From a beta proteobacterium KB13 (GTDB lineage: Bacteria; Pseudomonadota; Gammaproteobacteria; Burkholderiales; Methylophilaceae): 64,000 bases of DNA. The stretch covers positions 335,827 to 399,826 of the forward strand of contig DS995299.1 of the NCBI GenBank assembly GCA_000156155.1, in the 5' to 3' direction. This document shows, one piece after another, positions 9,148-16,827 of this stretch; positions within the stretch are counted from its first letter, which is position 1, and the number at the start of each line of letters is the position of its first letter. Below the pieces are notes generated by a model. That model searched no databases and had not been told where the DNA came from. It was given only the letters and a program-made list of their open reading frames with translations. A program made the position numbers and the translations under genes.

Positions 9148-10734
9148 ATGAACAACAAGATTATTACTGGTGCAGTTTCAGCAGCAGTGTTGTCGTTATC
9201 AGGCATGGTTTATGCCGACACGACAGAAGACCTTGTGAATGCCTTGGTAACAAAAGGTGTTTTAACAGAGGAAGAGGGCGCACTTCTTTCTAAAGGTCAT
9301 GATAAGAAAAAAGCAAACACACCGATTGTGAAAAATAAGGGTGGTAAGTTTTCAATTCAAAGCGCTGATGGCAAAAATGAAATTGCCCTTACAGGGCGTA
9401 TGCATTTTGATTTCAGAGATTCTGATCTAGATGAAGATGATTTTGGTAATGATAGCCATGAAGACAAATACGATATTGATGGCAAATCTACATCTCCATC
9501 AGAATTTGAAATGCGTCGTGCCCGAATTGGTATTAAAGGTAAGTTAGATGGTATGTGGAAGTATGACGTTGTTCTTAATGCCAATGGTAAGTCAGGTAAA
9601 AACTTAGATACAGCATCTCTAACATGGGCAGCCATGAAACCTTTCCAGATTCAATTTGGTCGTTTTAAACAGGCATTCAATCTTGAGGGTTTAACGAGTT
9701 CAAATGACATCGATTTTGTTGAACGATCATTTATGAATCAAATTTCACCACATAAGAAATTAGGTGTCGCATTTAAAGGTTCTCCAACTAAAGGCCTGAA
9801 TTATGCTGTAACCAAATATCAGGAAGGCTACTCTAATGATGTTGTTGAAGATGAAAATAACTATTCAGGTCGTTTAACATACAACTGGGCTGAGGCAAAT
9901 AAAATCAAAGATTCCATCTTCCACGTTGGTATTGCTGGATTTACTGAAGATTATGCACAAAGACCTAAAACATCAAGTAATGGTTCGTCTGCTACAGACG
10001 GTGCAACTACTCATTCTAGGTTGTTTAAATTCAAAAGTGCAGGACGTGGTTATTCTCCGCTAGCTGCTCTTGATATACAAGGTGAAGATTTATCTTATGG
10101 TGGAGCGAGCGCTAAAGGAAAAACAGCAGTAAGACATGAAAATCGTTTCGCTGCTCTCGAAGGTATTTACGCAAAAGGACCTTTTAAAATTCAAGGTGAA
10201 TGGGGTAAAGGTACCTTTGAAGGTACAAATGAAGGTTCCAATGGTGGCTCAGGTGAAGCAGATGTTGAGATTGGTTATATATCAGCCAATTATGTTTTAA
10301 CTGGAGAGCACTACTCTAAATCCTACAAAGGTGGCAAGATGAAAGGCATCAAAGTGAAAAACCCATTTGACTTTGAAAAAGGTACTGGTACGGGCGCCTG
10401 GGAATTGGGTTTTCGTTATGAATATTTAGGGATTGATGATGTAAAACTAACTCAATCTAGTTCATCTCATGGTGCTGAAACTCGTCTAAGAGGTGCGTGG
10501 GATTGTGGAGGTTCTATTTCAGACTCATACAAGGGAACAGGTGCTGGATGTGATCTAGACATTAATCAATACACTATTGGTTTGAAGTGGATAGCAAATC
10601 CAAACGTTCTGGCTAAAGTGTCTTTAACATACTCAGATTATGGTGAAGATGTTAAAGCTCCTGATTTTGGAACTAAAACTAACACATTTGATTCAGAAAC
10701 ATTGCTTCACACACGTATTCAGTGGATGTTTTAA
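9148..10734 (+). CDS. OprP/OprO-like phosphate porin
   Basis: An outer-membrane beta-barrel expected to admit phosphate or polyphosphate. The protein has 528 residues. A Sec signal peptide ends near SGMVYA (residue 23), followed by a short helical segment (TTEDLVNALVTKGVLTEEEG), common at the start of OprO/P porins. The body has alternating aromatic and polar strands, for example YDVVLNANGKSGKN and FQIQFGRFKQAFNLEGL, a typical OprO/P motif. The chain ends in HTRIQWMF, with the terminal Phe needed for outer-membrane insertion. The Pho box directly upstream and nearby pst genes support a phosphate role. Substrate preference cannot be read from sequence alone. Confidence 0.85.
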   Translation: MNNKIITGAVSAAVLSLSGMVYADTTEDLVNALVTKGVLTEEEGALLSKGHDKKKANTPIVKNKGGKFSIQSADGKNEIALTGRMHFDFRDSDLDEDDFGNDSHEDKYDIDGKSTSPSEFEMRRARIGIKGKLDGMWKYDVVLNANGKSGKNLDTASLTWAAMKPFQIQFGRFKQAFNLEGLTSSNDIDFVERSFMNQISPHKKLGVAFKGSPTKGLNYAVTKYQEGYSNDVVEDENNYSGRLTYNWAEANKIKDSIFHVGIAGFTEDYAQRPKTSSNGSSATDGATTHSRLFKFKSAGRGYSPLAALDIQGEDLSYGGASAKGKTAVRHENRFAALEGIYAKGPFKIQGEWGKGTFEGTNEGSNGGSGEADVEIGYISANYVLTGEHYSKSYKGGKMKGIKVKNPFDFEKGTGTGAWELGFRYEYLGIDDVKLTQSSSSHGAETRLRGAWDCGGSISDSYKGTGAGCDLDINQYTIGLKWIANPNVLAKVSLTYSDYGEDVKAPDFGTKTNTFDSETLLHTRIQWMF

Positions 10735-10769
10735 TTCACTTGAATACTTAAAAATCTCCTAAATTTTAG

Positions 10770-10796
10770 AGACCCGCTTTACGCGGGTCTTTTTTT
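10770..10796 (+). terminator. Rho-independent terminator after the porin
   Basis: AGACCCGC (10770-10777) pairs perfectly with GCGGGTCT (10783-10790) around a TTTAC loop, followed by six more T residues. It is the strongest hairpin in this region and ends the porin transcript. It touches the 3' end of the converging tadA gene. Confidence 0.92.
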
Positions 10797-11244
10797 ACCT
10801 TTTATTTTTAAAATAGTTTTTTAAAAGAGTAGAACATTCTTCTTCTAAGATTCCACCTTCAAATGAGGTATGGTGATTAATGATCTTATTATTTACCAAC
10901 TGTTGACTTGGGTCGCAGCTATGAAATTTTGTATCGTAGGCACCAAAATAGACTTGTTTGACTCTGGCATGGAAAATAGCACCAAGGCACATAATGCAAG
11001 GCTCTAAAGTGACATAGAGATTGACCTCAGGGAGGCGATAATTTGATAAATGATGTGCCGCATCTCTTAAAGCCATGATTTCAGCATGACAGGTGGGGTC
11101 CGAGTTCTTGATCACTGAATTAAAACCACGACCTATAATCTCATTATTTAAGGTAACAATGGCACCGATAGGAATTTCATCTAAACTACGAGCCTTCTCT
11201 GCCTCATCCAAAGCTGCTTGCATAAACTGTGTATGATCGGTCAT
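10795..11244 (-). CDS. tadA: tRNA-specific adenosine deaminase
   Basis: Converts adenosine 34 to inosine in tRNA-Arg(ACG). The zinc deaminase signature is clear: HAEIMALRDA supplies the His and catalytic Glu, and LEPCIMCLGAI the PCxxC zinc cysteines. The start at 11244 (MTDHTQFMQAALDEAEKARS) gives 149 residues, close to the family norm. An upstream ATG at 11277 would add 11 lysine-rich residues; neither start has an obvious ribosome site. It is monocistronic, divergent from yceI and convergent with the porin. Confidence 0.9.
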   Translation of the reverse strand: MTDHTQFMQAALDEAEKARSLDEIPIGAIVTLNNEIIGRGFNSVIKNSDPTCHAEIMALRDAAHHLSNYRLPEVNLYVTLEPCIMCLGAIFHARVKQVYFGAYDTKFHSCDPSQQLVNNKIINHHTSFEGGILEEECSTLLKNYFKNKR

Positions 11245-11308
11245 AAATTTTGAATTAATTTTTTTATTTTTTATCATAATAACTGTTTAACTAATTACGA
11301 GGAAAAAA

Positions 11309-11875
11309 GTGAAGCAATTAATCTTTCTTTTAGTCTTTATCTCATCATCCATTTTTGCACAGTCAGGCACATACAAGGTGGACCCTGAACATAGTTTTGC
11401 AAATTGGAAGATTCGTCATGTGGTCTCTAAAACATCAGGCACCATTCCGGATATGACCGGAGACATGATGATTAATCTGGACGACATGAGTCAATCAAAG
11501 ATAAATGTGGAAATGACCCTTTTAAAGATTGATAGCGATCACAAGAAACGTGATAACCATATCCAGGAAAAGAAATTCTTAAACACCTCAGTCTTTCCAG
11601 CCATCATATTTAATAGCACCAAGATTGTGATGAAGGATGATACTAACGGAGTGGTATCTGGAACGTTAGCGATGGGTGGGGTTGAAAAAACACTAGATAT
11701 CCCGTTTAAATTGCTTGGTTTTGGTGATGACCCTTGGGGTGGTTATCGCGTTGGACTGGAAGGAAACATTGATTTAAAAGCTTCTGATTTTGGCTACAGC
11801 TGGGGATTGAAAGAAAATAGCTCATTAGGTGATAAAATTGAGGTCAATTTATTGGTAGAAGGAATCAAGCAATAA
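11309..11875 (+). CDS. YceI-family periplasmic protein
   Basis: The protein has 188 residues. A signal peptide (KQLIFLLVFISSSIFAQ) ends near residue 18. The mature part begins SGTYKVDPEHSFANWKIRHV, the YceI lipocalin-like start, with later motifs DNHIQEKKFLNTSVFPAI and KASDFGYSWGLK. Family members bind isoprenoid lipids, ubiquinone-type or amide ligands; the ligand here is unknown. The start is GTG at 11309 with ACGAGGA upstream. The next gene starts one base after its stop, so the two are likely cotranscribed. Confidence 0.88.
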   Translation: MKQLIFLLVFISSSIFAQSGTYKVDPEHSFANWKIRHVVSKTSGTIPDMTGDMMINLDDMSQSKINVEMTLLKIDSDHKKRDNHIQEKKFLNTSVFPAIIFNSTKIVMKDDTNGVVSGTLAMGGVEKTLDIPFKLLGFGDDPWGGYRVGLEGNIDLKASDFGYSWGLKENSSLGDKIEVNLLVEGIKQ

Positions 11876-11876
11876 C

Positions 11877-12458
11877 ATGGAAAAGAAAGCACTGACACAA
11901 GCTCCCATTCATGACCTCATCGCTGACCGATGGAGCCCTCGTTCATTTGATCCTGAGTTCATTCTAGGCGACGAAGAAGTTCATTCATTAATGGAAGCTG
12001 CTCGCTGGGCACCATCCTGCCGTGGTGAACAACCATGGAAATTTGTGTTGTTTAGTAAAAGTGATGCCACCATATTTAGCCAGGCGTTGAATTGTTTATC
12101 CATATCCAATCAGGACTGGGCTATGGATGCCGCTTTACTCATCATTACTACCACCAACCGCTATTACCGTCATAACGATCAAGAAAATGGTTATGCCCAT
12201 TATGACTTAGGCGCAGCCTCGGAAAATATTTGTCTTCAAGCGACCTCGATGGGTCTGGCGGCACATCAGATGGGCGGGTTTAGCAAAGATGATGCGAGAG
12301 AACTGGCGCAAGTTCCTGAGAATTATGATATTCTCTCGGTTATTGCAATTGGCAGACCTCTGGATCTAGATCAAACACGAGAAGAATTAAAAGAGCGTGA
12401 AGGAGCTGCTCGAAACAGATTGCCGCTGGAAGAAATATATAGCGTAAATAAATTTTAA
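11877..12458 (+). CDS. nitroreductase-family flavoprotein
   Basis: The protein has 193 residues with the nitroreductase fold. RWSPRSFDPEF and MEAARWAPSCRGEQPWKFVL form the N-terminal FMN-binding region, and YDLGAASENICLQATSMGLAAHQMGGF is the central helix plus FMN loop. Such enzymes use NAD(P)H and FMN to reduce nitro compounds, quinones or related substrates; the physiological substrate is not evident. It is tightly coupled to yceI upstream and lies 20 bases before the thioredoxin-like gene. Confidence 0.87.
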   Translation: MEKKALTQAPIHDLIADRWSPRSFDPEFILGDEEVHSLMEAARWAPSCRGEQPWKFVLFSKSDATIFSQALNCLSISNQDWAMDAALLIITTTNRYYRHNDQENGYAHYDLGAASENICLQATSMGLAAHQMGGFSKDDARELAQVPENYDILSVIAIGRPLDLDQTREELKEREGAARNRLPLEEIYSVNKF

Positions 12459-12478
12459 TTGAATAATAGGACAATTCG

Positions 12479-12856
12479 ATGGCAAAAGTATTAGAACTGA
12501 CAACAAAAAATTTTAAAGACACGATAGAAAAAAATGATTTTGTGATCATTGATTTCTGGGCTCCTTGGTGCGAACCATGTAAAAATTTCACGCCAATTTT
12601 TGAGAAGGCTGCGGAAGAAAATAAAGATATCGTTTTTGGTATGGTGGATGTGGAACAGCATCCAGAAATTGGTGAATACTTTGAAGTTGAAAAAATCCCA
12701 GGTTTATTGGTCGTTCGTGAAAAAGCTGGTATCCATGCTCAGGTCGGTGAAATTGGCGCACCGGCGTTTGATGAAATCATTAAGTGGGCAAGAGAGTACG
12801 ACATGACTGCAGTGCGCGATTATATTGACAAACAAGAACGCGGCGAATTTAATTAA
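12479..12856 (+). CDS. thioredoxin-like protein with a CEPC active site
   Basis: The protein has 125 residues. The thioredoxin core is complete: FWAPWCEPCKNF holds the redox pair Cys-Glu-Pro-Cys instead of the canonical CGPC, and KIPGLLVV supplies the cis-proline loop. The C-terminus has an extra charged helix (AREYDMTAVRDYIDKQERG). No signal peptide is seen, so it acts in the cytoplasm. It is probably a thiol reductant or chaperone rather than the main TrxA. It converges on nlpD with a four-base overlap of the stop regions. Confidence 0.85.
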   Translation: MAKVLELTTKNFKDTIEKNDFVIIDFWAPWCEPCKNFTPIFEKAAEENKDIVFGMVDVEQHPEIGEYFEVEKIPGLLVVREKAGIHAQVGEIGAPAFDEIIKWAREYDMTAVRDYIDKQERGEFN

Positions 12857-13713
12857 GTCCTAGATTTAAAGTAGTTCATCGGATTAACTGATAACCCACT
12901 TTTCCGAATCTCAAAATGTAAGTGTATTTTTCCATCATCGGTCTGACCCATGGTGGAAATGATCTCTCCAGCACTAATTTTTTGACCCTCCGTAACCAGA
13001 AGCTCCCGGTTATGTCCATACACACTCAAGATATCATCATCATGCTTAATGATGATGAGTTTGCCGTAACCCTTTAAGTCTTCACCTGCATAAATGACCC
13101 GACCTTTGGCAATCGCTTTGACCTCTTGACCGAGTGAACCTTCAATTAATATTCCCTTCATACCATCATCAGGGTTGAATTGTTGAGCGATATCTCCTTC
13201 GGTGGGCCACATAAATCGATTAGCGAGTGACTCGGTATTTTTAGCAACGATCTCTTTGGTCTTTTTAACTGATTGAGTGTTATATATTTCTAGCGTGGCT
13301 ACAGGTTCGTTAATCTCTATGGGCTCACCAATATCTTCTTGAGTTAATGCTTTTTCTTCTCGAACCTCTTGTTCATCATTGTCATCCAGCCGAGCAATTT
13401 CAACGTTATCTGATTTTGAGTCATCACTTTCTGAATTGGATTTGCTTTCATTTCTAAGTAAATCAAATCGAATCTCCTCGCCAGCGCTGATCTTGTATGG
13501 TTTTTTAATATTGTTAACCTCAGCAACATCCTTATAATCAAATCCACACTTAAGGCTCAGACTAAATATAGTGTCTCCCTTTTTTACAATGTAAACATCA
13601 GGGCATTTCTGAATCACATTTTTACTATTATCCACCGGCACTGGCAACTTTGAGGCGCATCCCTGAAAGAGGCTGATTGTTAGAAGGAGCAAAAATAATT
13701 GTATTAATTTCAT
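12853..13713 (-). CDS. nlpD: NlpD-like lipoprotein (LysM + M23 domain)
   Basis: A cell-envelope lipoprotein that activates septal amidases in the family. It has 286 residues. A type II signal sequence ends at LFQGC (lipid-bearing Cys near residue 19). A LysM domain follows (YIVKKGDTIFSLSLKCGFDY), then an acidic linker, then an M23 domain ending GKIHLHFEIRKSGLSVNPM. The first zinc-ligand region reads GILIEG rather than HxGxD, so it is probably a non-catalytic LytM activator, as in E. coli NlpD. It overlaps surE by four bases. rpoS, which often follows nlpD, is absent. Confidence 0.9.
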   Translation of the reverse strand: MKLIQLFLLLLTISLFQGCASKLPVPVDNSKNVIQKCPDVYIVKKGDTIFSLSLKCGFDYKDVAEVNNIKKPYKISAGEEIRFDLLRNESKSNSESDDSKSDNVEIARLDDNDEQEVREEKALTQEDIGEPIEINEPVATLEIYNTQSVKKTKEIVAKNTESLANRFMWPTEGDIAQQFNPDDGMKGILIEGSLGQEVKAIAKGRVIYAGEDLKGYGKLIIIKHDDDILSVYGHNRELLVTEGQKISAGEIISTMGQTDDGKIHLHFEIRKSGLSVNPMNYFKSRT

Positions 13714-14444
13714 ATTAAATTTTCTTTTAATAAATCCAATTTATTGAAGTTTGTTAGATCAGATATTATAGGAGAAATTGATACTTTTTCATTTTTAATT
13801 GCAAAAAAGTCTGTCCCAGGACCGCCATCATTTGGTTCACCTGCCGCTCCGACCCAATACATTAGCTTGTTATTTTGATTGGGATGATGGATGATCGGTT
13901 CAGCCTTATGCCGCTTACCAAGACGAGTGATTTCTAATCCTTTCAGTTGATCGTAAGGTAAATCTGGAACGTTAATGTTTAGTAGCATTGATTGTTGTAA
14001 ATCTTTTATTTTTGGAACCAGGTCCAATACCACCTGTCCAGCAGTGGCATAGTATTTTGGATCGTATTGGGACATGGAGATCGCTAGCGATGGAATGTCT
14101 AATAGATAACCTTCCATGGCTGCCGCCACCGTGCCAGAATAGATCGTATCATCTCCCATATTAGGTCCATCATTAATTCCGGATATGACCATGTCAGGTT
14201 TAAATTTTAAAAAACCAGACAATGCAATATGTACACAATCGGTTGGTGTGCCATTGATATAGTAGATATTTTTTTTATGCTCCGTGATAGTGAGAGGGTT
14301 CTTAAGAGTTAATGAGCTACTAGAAGCACTTTTATTTTCTTCCGGAGCAACAATCACCACTTCTCCGATAGAGGAGAGGATGTGGGCTAATTCATTTATT
14401 CCGGGAGCGAGATACCCATCATCGTTGGATAGTAAGAATTTCAT
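13710..14444 (-). CDS. surE: 5'/3'-nucleotidase SurE
   Basis: Removes phosphate from nucleoside monophosphates in the cytoplasm and can act as an exopolyphosphatase on short chains. The protein has 244 residues. LSNDDGYLAPGINELA is the metal-binding N-terminus, VAPEENKSASSSSLTL the active-site loop, and VVSGINDGPNMGDDTIYSGTV-type sequence follows (seen as MVISGINDGPNMGDD and TIYSGTVAAAMEG). It overlaps nlpD downstream and the DUF2069 gene upstream by four bases each, so all belong to one operon. The usual partner pcm is not here. Confidence 0.95.
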   Translation of the reverse strand: MKFLLSNDDGYLAPGINELAHILSSIGEVVIVAPEENKSASSSSLTLKNPLTITEHKKNIYYINGTPTDCVHIALSGFLKFKPDMVISGINDGPNMGDDTIYSGTVAAAMEGYLLDIPSLAISMSQYDPKYYATAGQVVLDLVPKIKDLQQSMLLNINVPDLPYDQLKGLEITRLGKRHKAEPIIHHPNQNNKLMYWVGAAGEPNDGGPGTDFFAIKNEKVSISPIISDLTNFNKLDLLKENLI

Positions 14445-14755
14445 TTTTTAAAAATCAATATACTGGTAAAGAAAAAAACTACAGTCAGAATAACCTCAGT
14501 AATTGCAAATAACTGGCTTGGGATAGTCTCCGACCATGCCCTGACAACACCCTCAATAAAAAATAAAATGATTATAAAGTTTATCCATTCGAGGGTATAT
14601 AAATTTTTCTTGATCAGTTGTCTCAGTGGTAAAAGTAAAATCACTGCCTTAATGACCATCCACGATGATTGGCCTGAAGGGGTATAAAAAAGCTCCCACA
14701 GCAATGTGTTCAATATCAAGGCAACGTAAGATAAAAGGTTGACCCAAACGATCAT
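14441..14755 (-). CDS. DUF2069 family membrane protein
   Basis: A 104-residue protein with four hydrophobic segments at about residues 5-25, 33-50, 58-75 and 83-102, separated by short charged loops. The phrase FFIEGVVRAWSETIPSQLFAITEVIL is close to the DUF2069 pattern (seen as EGVVRAWSE). The function of the family is unknown. It sits between wrbA and surE with four-base overlaps on both sides; in many beta- and gammaproteobacteria DUF2069 genes adjoin wrbA. Confidence 0.75.
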   Translation of the reverse strand: MIVWVNLLSYVALILNTLLWELFYTPSGQSSWMVIKAVILLLPLRQLIKKNLYTLEWINFIIILFFIEGVVRAWSETIPSQLFAITEVILTVVFFFTSILIFKK

Positions 14756-15309
14756 GATCGAAGTTTGATGGTTAATTCAGCGAGTCTTTTGCCCTGGGCA
14801 TAAGCTATTTTTTCTTCCACAGGCGTGACTGCCTGATCACCCACATGACTAGCGCCATAAGGTGTGCCGCCATCTTTTGTGGTATTTAATTCTTTGACTG
14901 AATATGGAACGCCCATAATCAACATACCAAGATGCTGCATGGGTATTTGCATACTTAGTAAGGTAGCTTCATTGCCTCCATGCAGAGAATGCGACGAGGT
15001 GAATACGGTTCCAACTTTTGTTTCAAGGCTACCCTTAAACCAAAGCGGGGTCAGCTCATCAATGAAACTTTTCATTGCTCCTGACATGTTGCCAAAGTGA
15101 GTCGGGCTGCCGAGCGCTAGCCCATCACATTCTTCTATTTCAGAGAGTTTGATTTCCGGTGCAAACAAATTATTTTTAGGTTTATTGTTGGGGACAGTTC
15201 TTAACTTTGCTTCTGCACCGGTGACGGAATTTACTCCACGAGCAATTTGTTGAGCCAGTTTATGAACCGAACCATCCTGCGAACAATAAAGAACTAATAT
15301 ATCAACCAT
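14752..15309 (-). CDS. wrbA: NAD(P)H:quinone oxidoreductase, WrbA type
   Basis: A flavodoxin-fold FMN enzyme that reduces quinones by two electrons and protects against oxidative stress. The protein has 185 residues. ILVLYCSQDGSVHKLAQQIA is the FMN phosphate-binding start, LGSPTHFGNMSGAMKSFID the conserved WrbA loop, and TSSHSLHGGNEATLLSM a further FMN-contacting stretch. It lies five bases after purB and overlaps the DUF2069 gene, so it belongs to the purB-wrbA-DUF2069-surE-nlpD operon. Confidence 0.93.
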   Translation of the reverse strand: MVDILVLYCSQDGSVHKLAQQIARGVNSVTGAEAKLRTVPNNKPKNNLFAPEIKLSEIEECDGLALGSPTHFGNMSGAMKSFIDELTPLWFKGSLETKVGTVFTSSHSLHGGNEATLLSMQIPMQHLGMLIMGVPYSVKELNTTKDGGTPYGASHVGDQAVTPVEEKIAYAQGKRLAELTIKLRS

Positions 15310-15313
15310 CTTT

Positions 15314-16681
15314 TTATGATTTTTTTGCCAGTTTGTTGGCTAATCCAATGTAGTTTTCAGGTCTTAAGTTTATAAGATCTTTTTTTGCCTTTTGCGGAAT
15401 ATCTAAGTTTTGAATAAATGAATGCAACACTTCCTCATTGATATGTTGGTTGCCACGAGTTAATGCTTTTAATTTCTCGTAAGGCTCAGGAACGCCATAA
15501 CGACGCATCACCGTTTGTATTGGTTCTGCTAGCACTTCCCAGGCATGATTCAGGTCGTCATCAATAACTTGTTTGTTAATTTCTAATTTATTCAGACCTT
15601 TCAGACAAGAATTGATGGCTAAGCCATGGTAGCCAAAACCCACTCCGATATTTCTAAGAACTGTTGAGTCACTCAAATCTCTTTGCCATCTAGAGATTGG
15701 TAATTTTTCACTCAAGTGATTCAGGATCGAGTTACTCAAGCCTAAGTTTCCTTCGGAATTTTCAAAATCTATCGGGTTGACCTTATGCGGCATGGTAGAT
15801 GAGCCTACCTCATTCTTCTTTAACTTTTGTTTAAAGTAACCCAAAGAAATATAGCCCCATAAGTCACGATTGAAATCGATCAGAATGGTATTAATACGAG
15901 CTATGACATTAAAAATTTCTGATAAAAAGTCGTGTGGCTCAATTTGGGTTGTCATCGGATTGTATGTCAGCCCCAGAGATTTGATGAAGTCTTTGGAATG
16001 TTGTTCCCAATTGACTTCGGGGTAAGCAACAACATGCGCATTGAAGTTACCCACGGCCCCATTAATTTTTCCTAAATATTCTTGTTTTGCTAGCTGATTT
16101 ATTTGTCTTTTCAATCTTGCTGCAACGTTTGCAAATTCTTTTCCCATGGTGGTTGGGCTAGCTGACTGACCGTGGGTTCTAGCAAGTATTGCGATGGTTG
16201 CATACTGTTTTGCATAGGATTGAATCTTTACATATATTTCATTGAGTCCAAGCAGGGTATTTTCACTGACAGCCCGTTTTGTCATTAACGCATATGAGAG
16301 GTTATTAATATCTTCTGAGGTGCAGGCAAAATGAATAAATTCTAAATACGGGGCAACATCCCTCTGCTTTTTTAAAGTTTTTTTCAGCCAGTATTCCACC
16401 GCCTTCACATCATGGTTGGTGACAGATTCAATCTGTTTAATTTCAGTAGCGTCTTTTTCAGAAAATTTATCAATAACGGACAGCAGCTTTTTTTGAGCAC
16501 TCGCATTGAATTTTTTTACCTCTTTGATTTTTGGATTATTACCAAGACTGATCAGCCAATGTATCTCTACTTCAACTCGAGTTTTAATTAAACCAAATTC
16601 ACTTAAGTGATTGCGTAAAGAATCAATTTGCTTAGCGTATCGTCCATCAAGAGGTGAGATATTCAGAAGAGGTGTGGCCAT
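15314..16681 (-). CDS. purB: adenylosuccinate lyase
   Basis: Catalyses two steps of purine synthesis, cleaving SAICAR and adenylosuccinate with release of fumarate. The protein has 455 residues, as in the gammaproteobacterial type. NISPLDGRYAKQIDSLR is the typical start, TSEDINNLSYALM and ARTHGQSASPTTMGKE carry active-site residues, and the fumarase/ASL signature is GSSTMPHKVNPIDFENSEGN. It is the first gene of the five-gene minus-strand operon and is divergent from acnB across 146 bases, in which I see no clear regulatory motif. Confidence 0.96.
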   Translation of the reverse strand: MATPLLNISPLDGRYAKQIDSLRNHLSEFGLIKTRVEVEIHWLISLGNNPKIKEVKKFNASAQKKLLSVIDKFSEKDATEIKQIESVTNHDVKAVEYWLKKTLKKQRDVAPYLEFIHFACTSEDINNLSYALMTKRAVSENTLLGLNEIYVKIQSYAKQYATIAILARTHGQSASPTTMGKEFANVAARLKRQINQLAKQEYLGKINGAVGNFNAHVVAYPEVNWEQHSKDFIKSLGLTYNPMTTQIEPHDFLSEIFNVIARINTILIDFNRDLWGYISLGYFKQKLKKNEVGSSTMPHKVNPIDFENSEGNLGLSNSILNHLSEKLPISRWQRDLSDSTVLRNIGVGFGYHGLAINSCLKGLNKLEINKQVIDDDLNHAWEVLAEPIQTVMRRYGVPEPYEKLKALTRGNQHINEEVLHSFIQNLDIPQKAKKDLINLRPENYIGLANKLAKKS

Positions 16682-16827
16682 AATAATTTAGTTATGTGTG
16701 AGTTGTTAAAGTCATATTTTACCTTACTTGCTTGGCGATGAGGCATTGTTGATAAAGAAAGTTTTTGGGAAATTAAAATATTTGCTCTAAAATAATGTTT
16801 TAACATGCGAACACAATAAACTTATTT

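Noticed and set aside
13344..13547. 67-codon frame inside nlpD
   Set aside because: It falls in the low-complexity linker of NlpD in another frame; no support as a gene.
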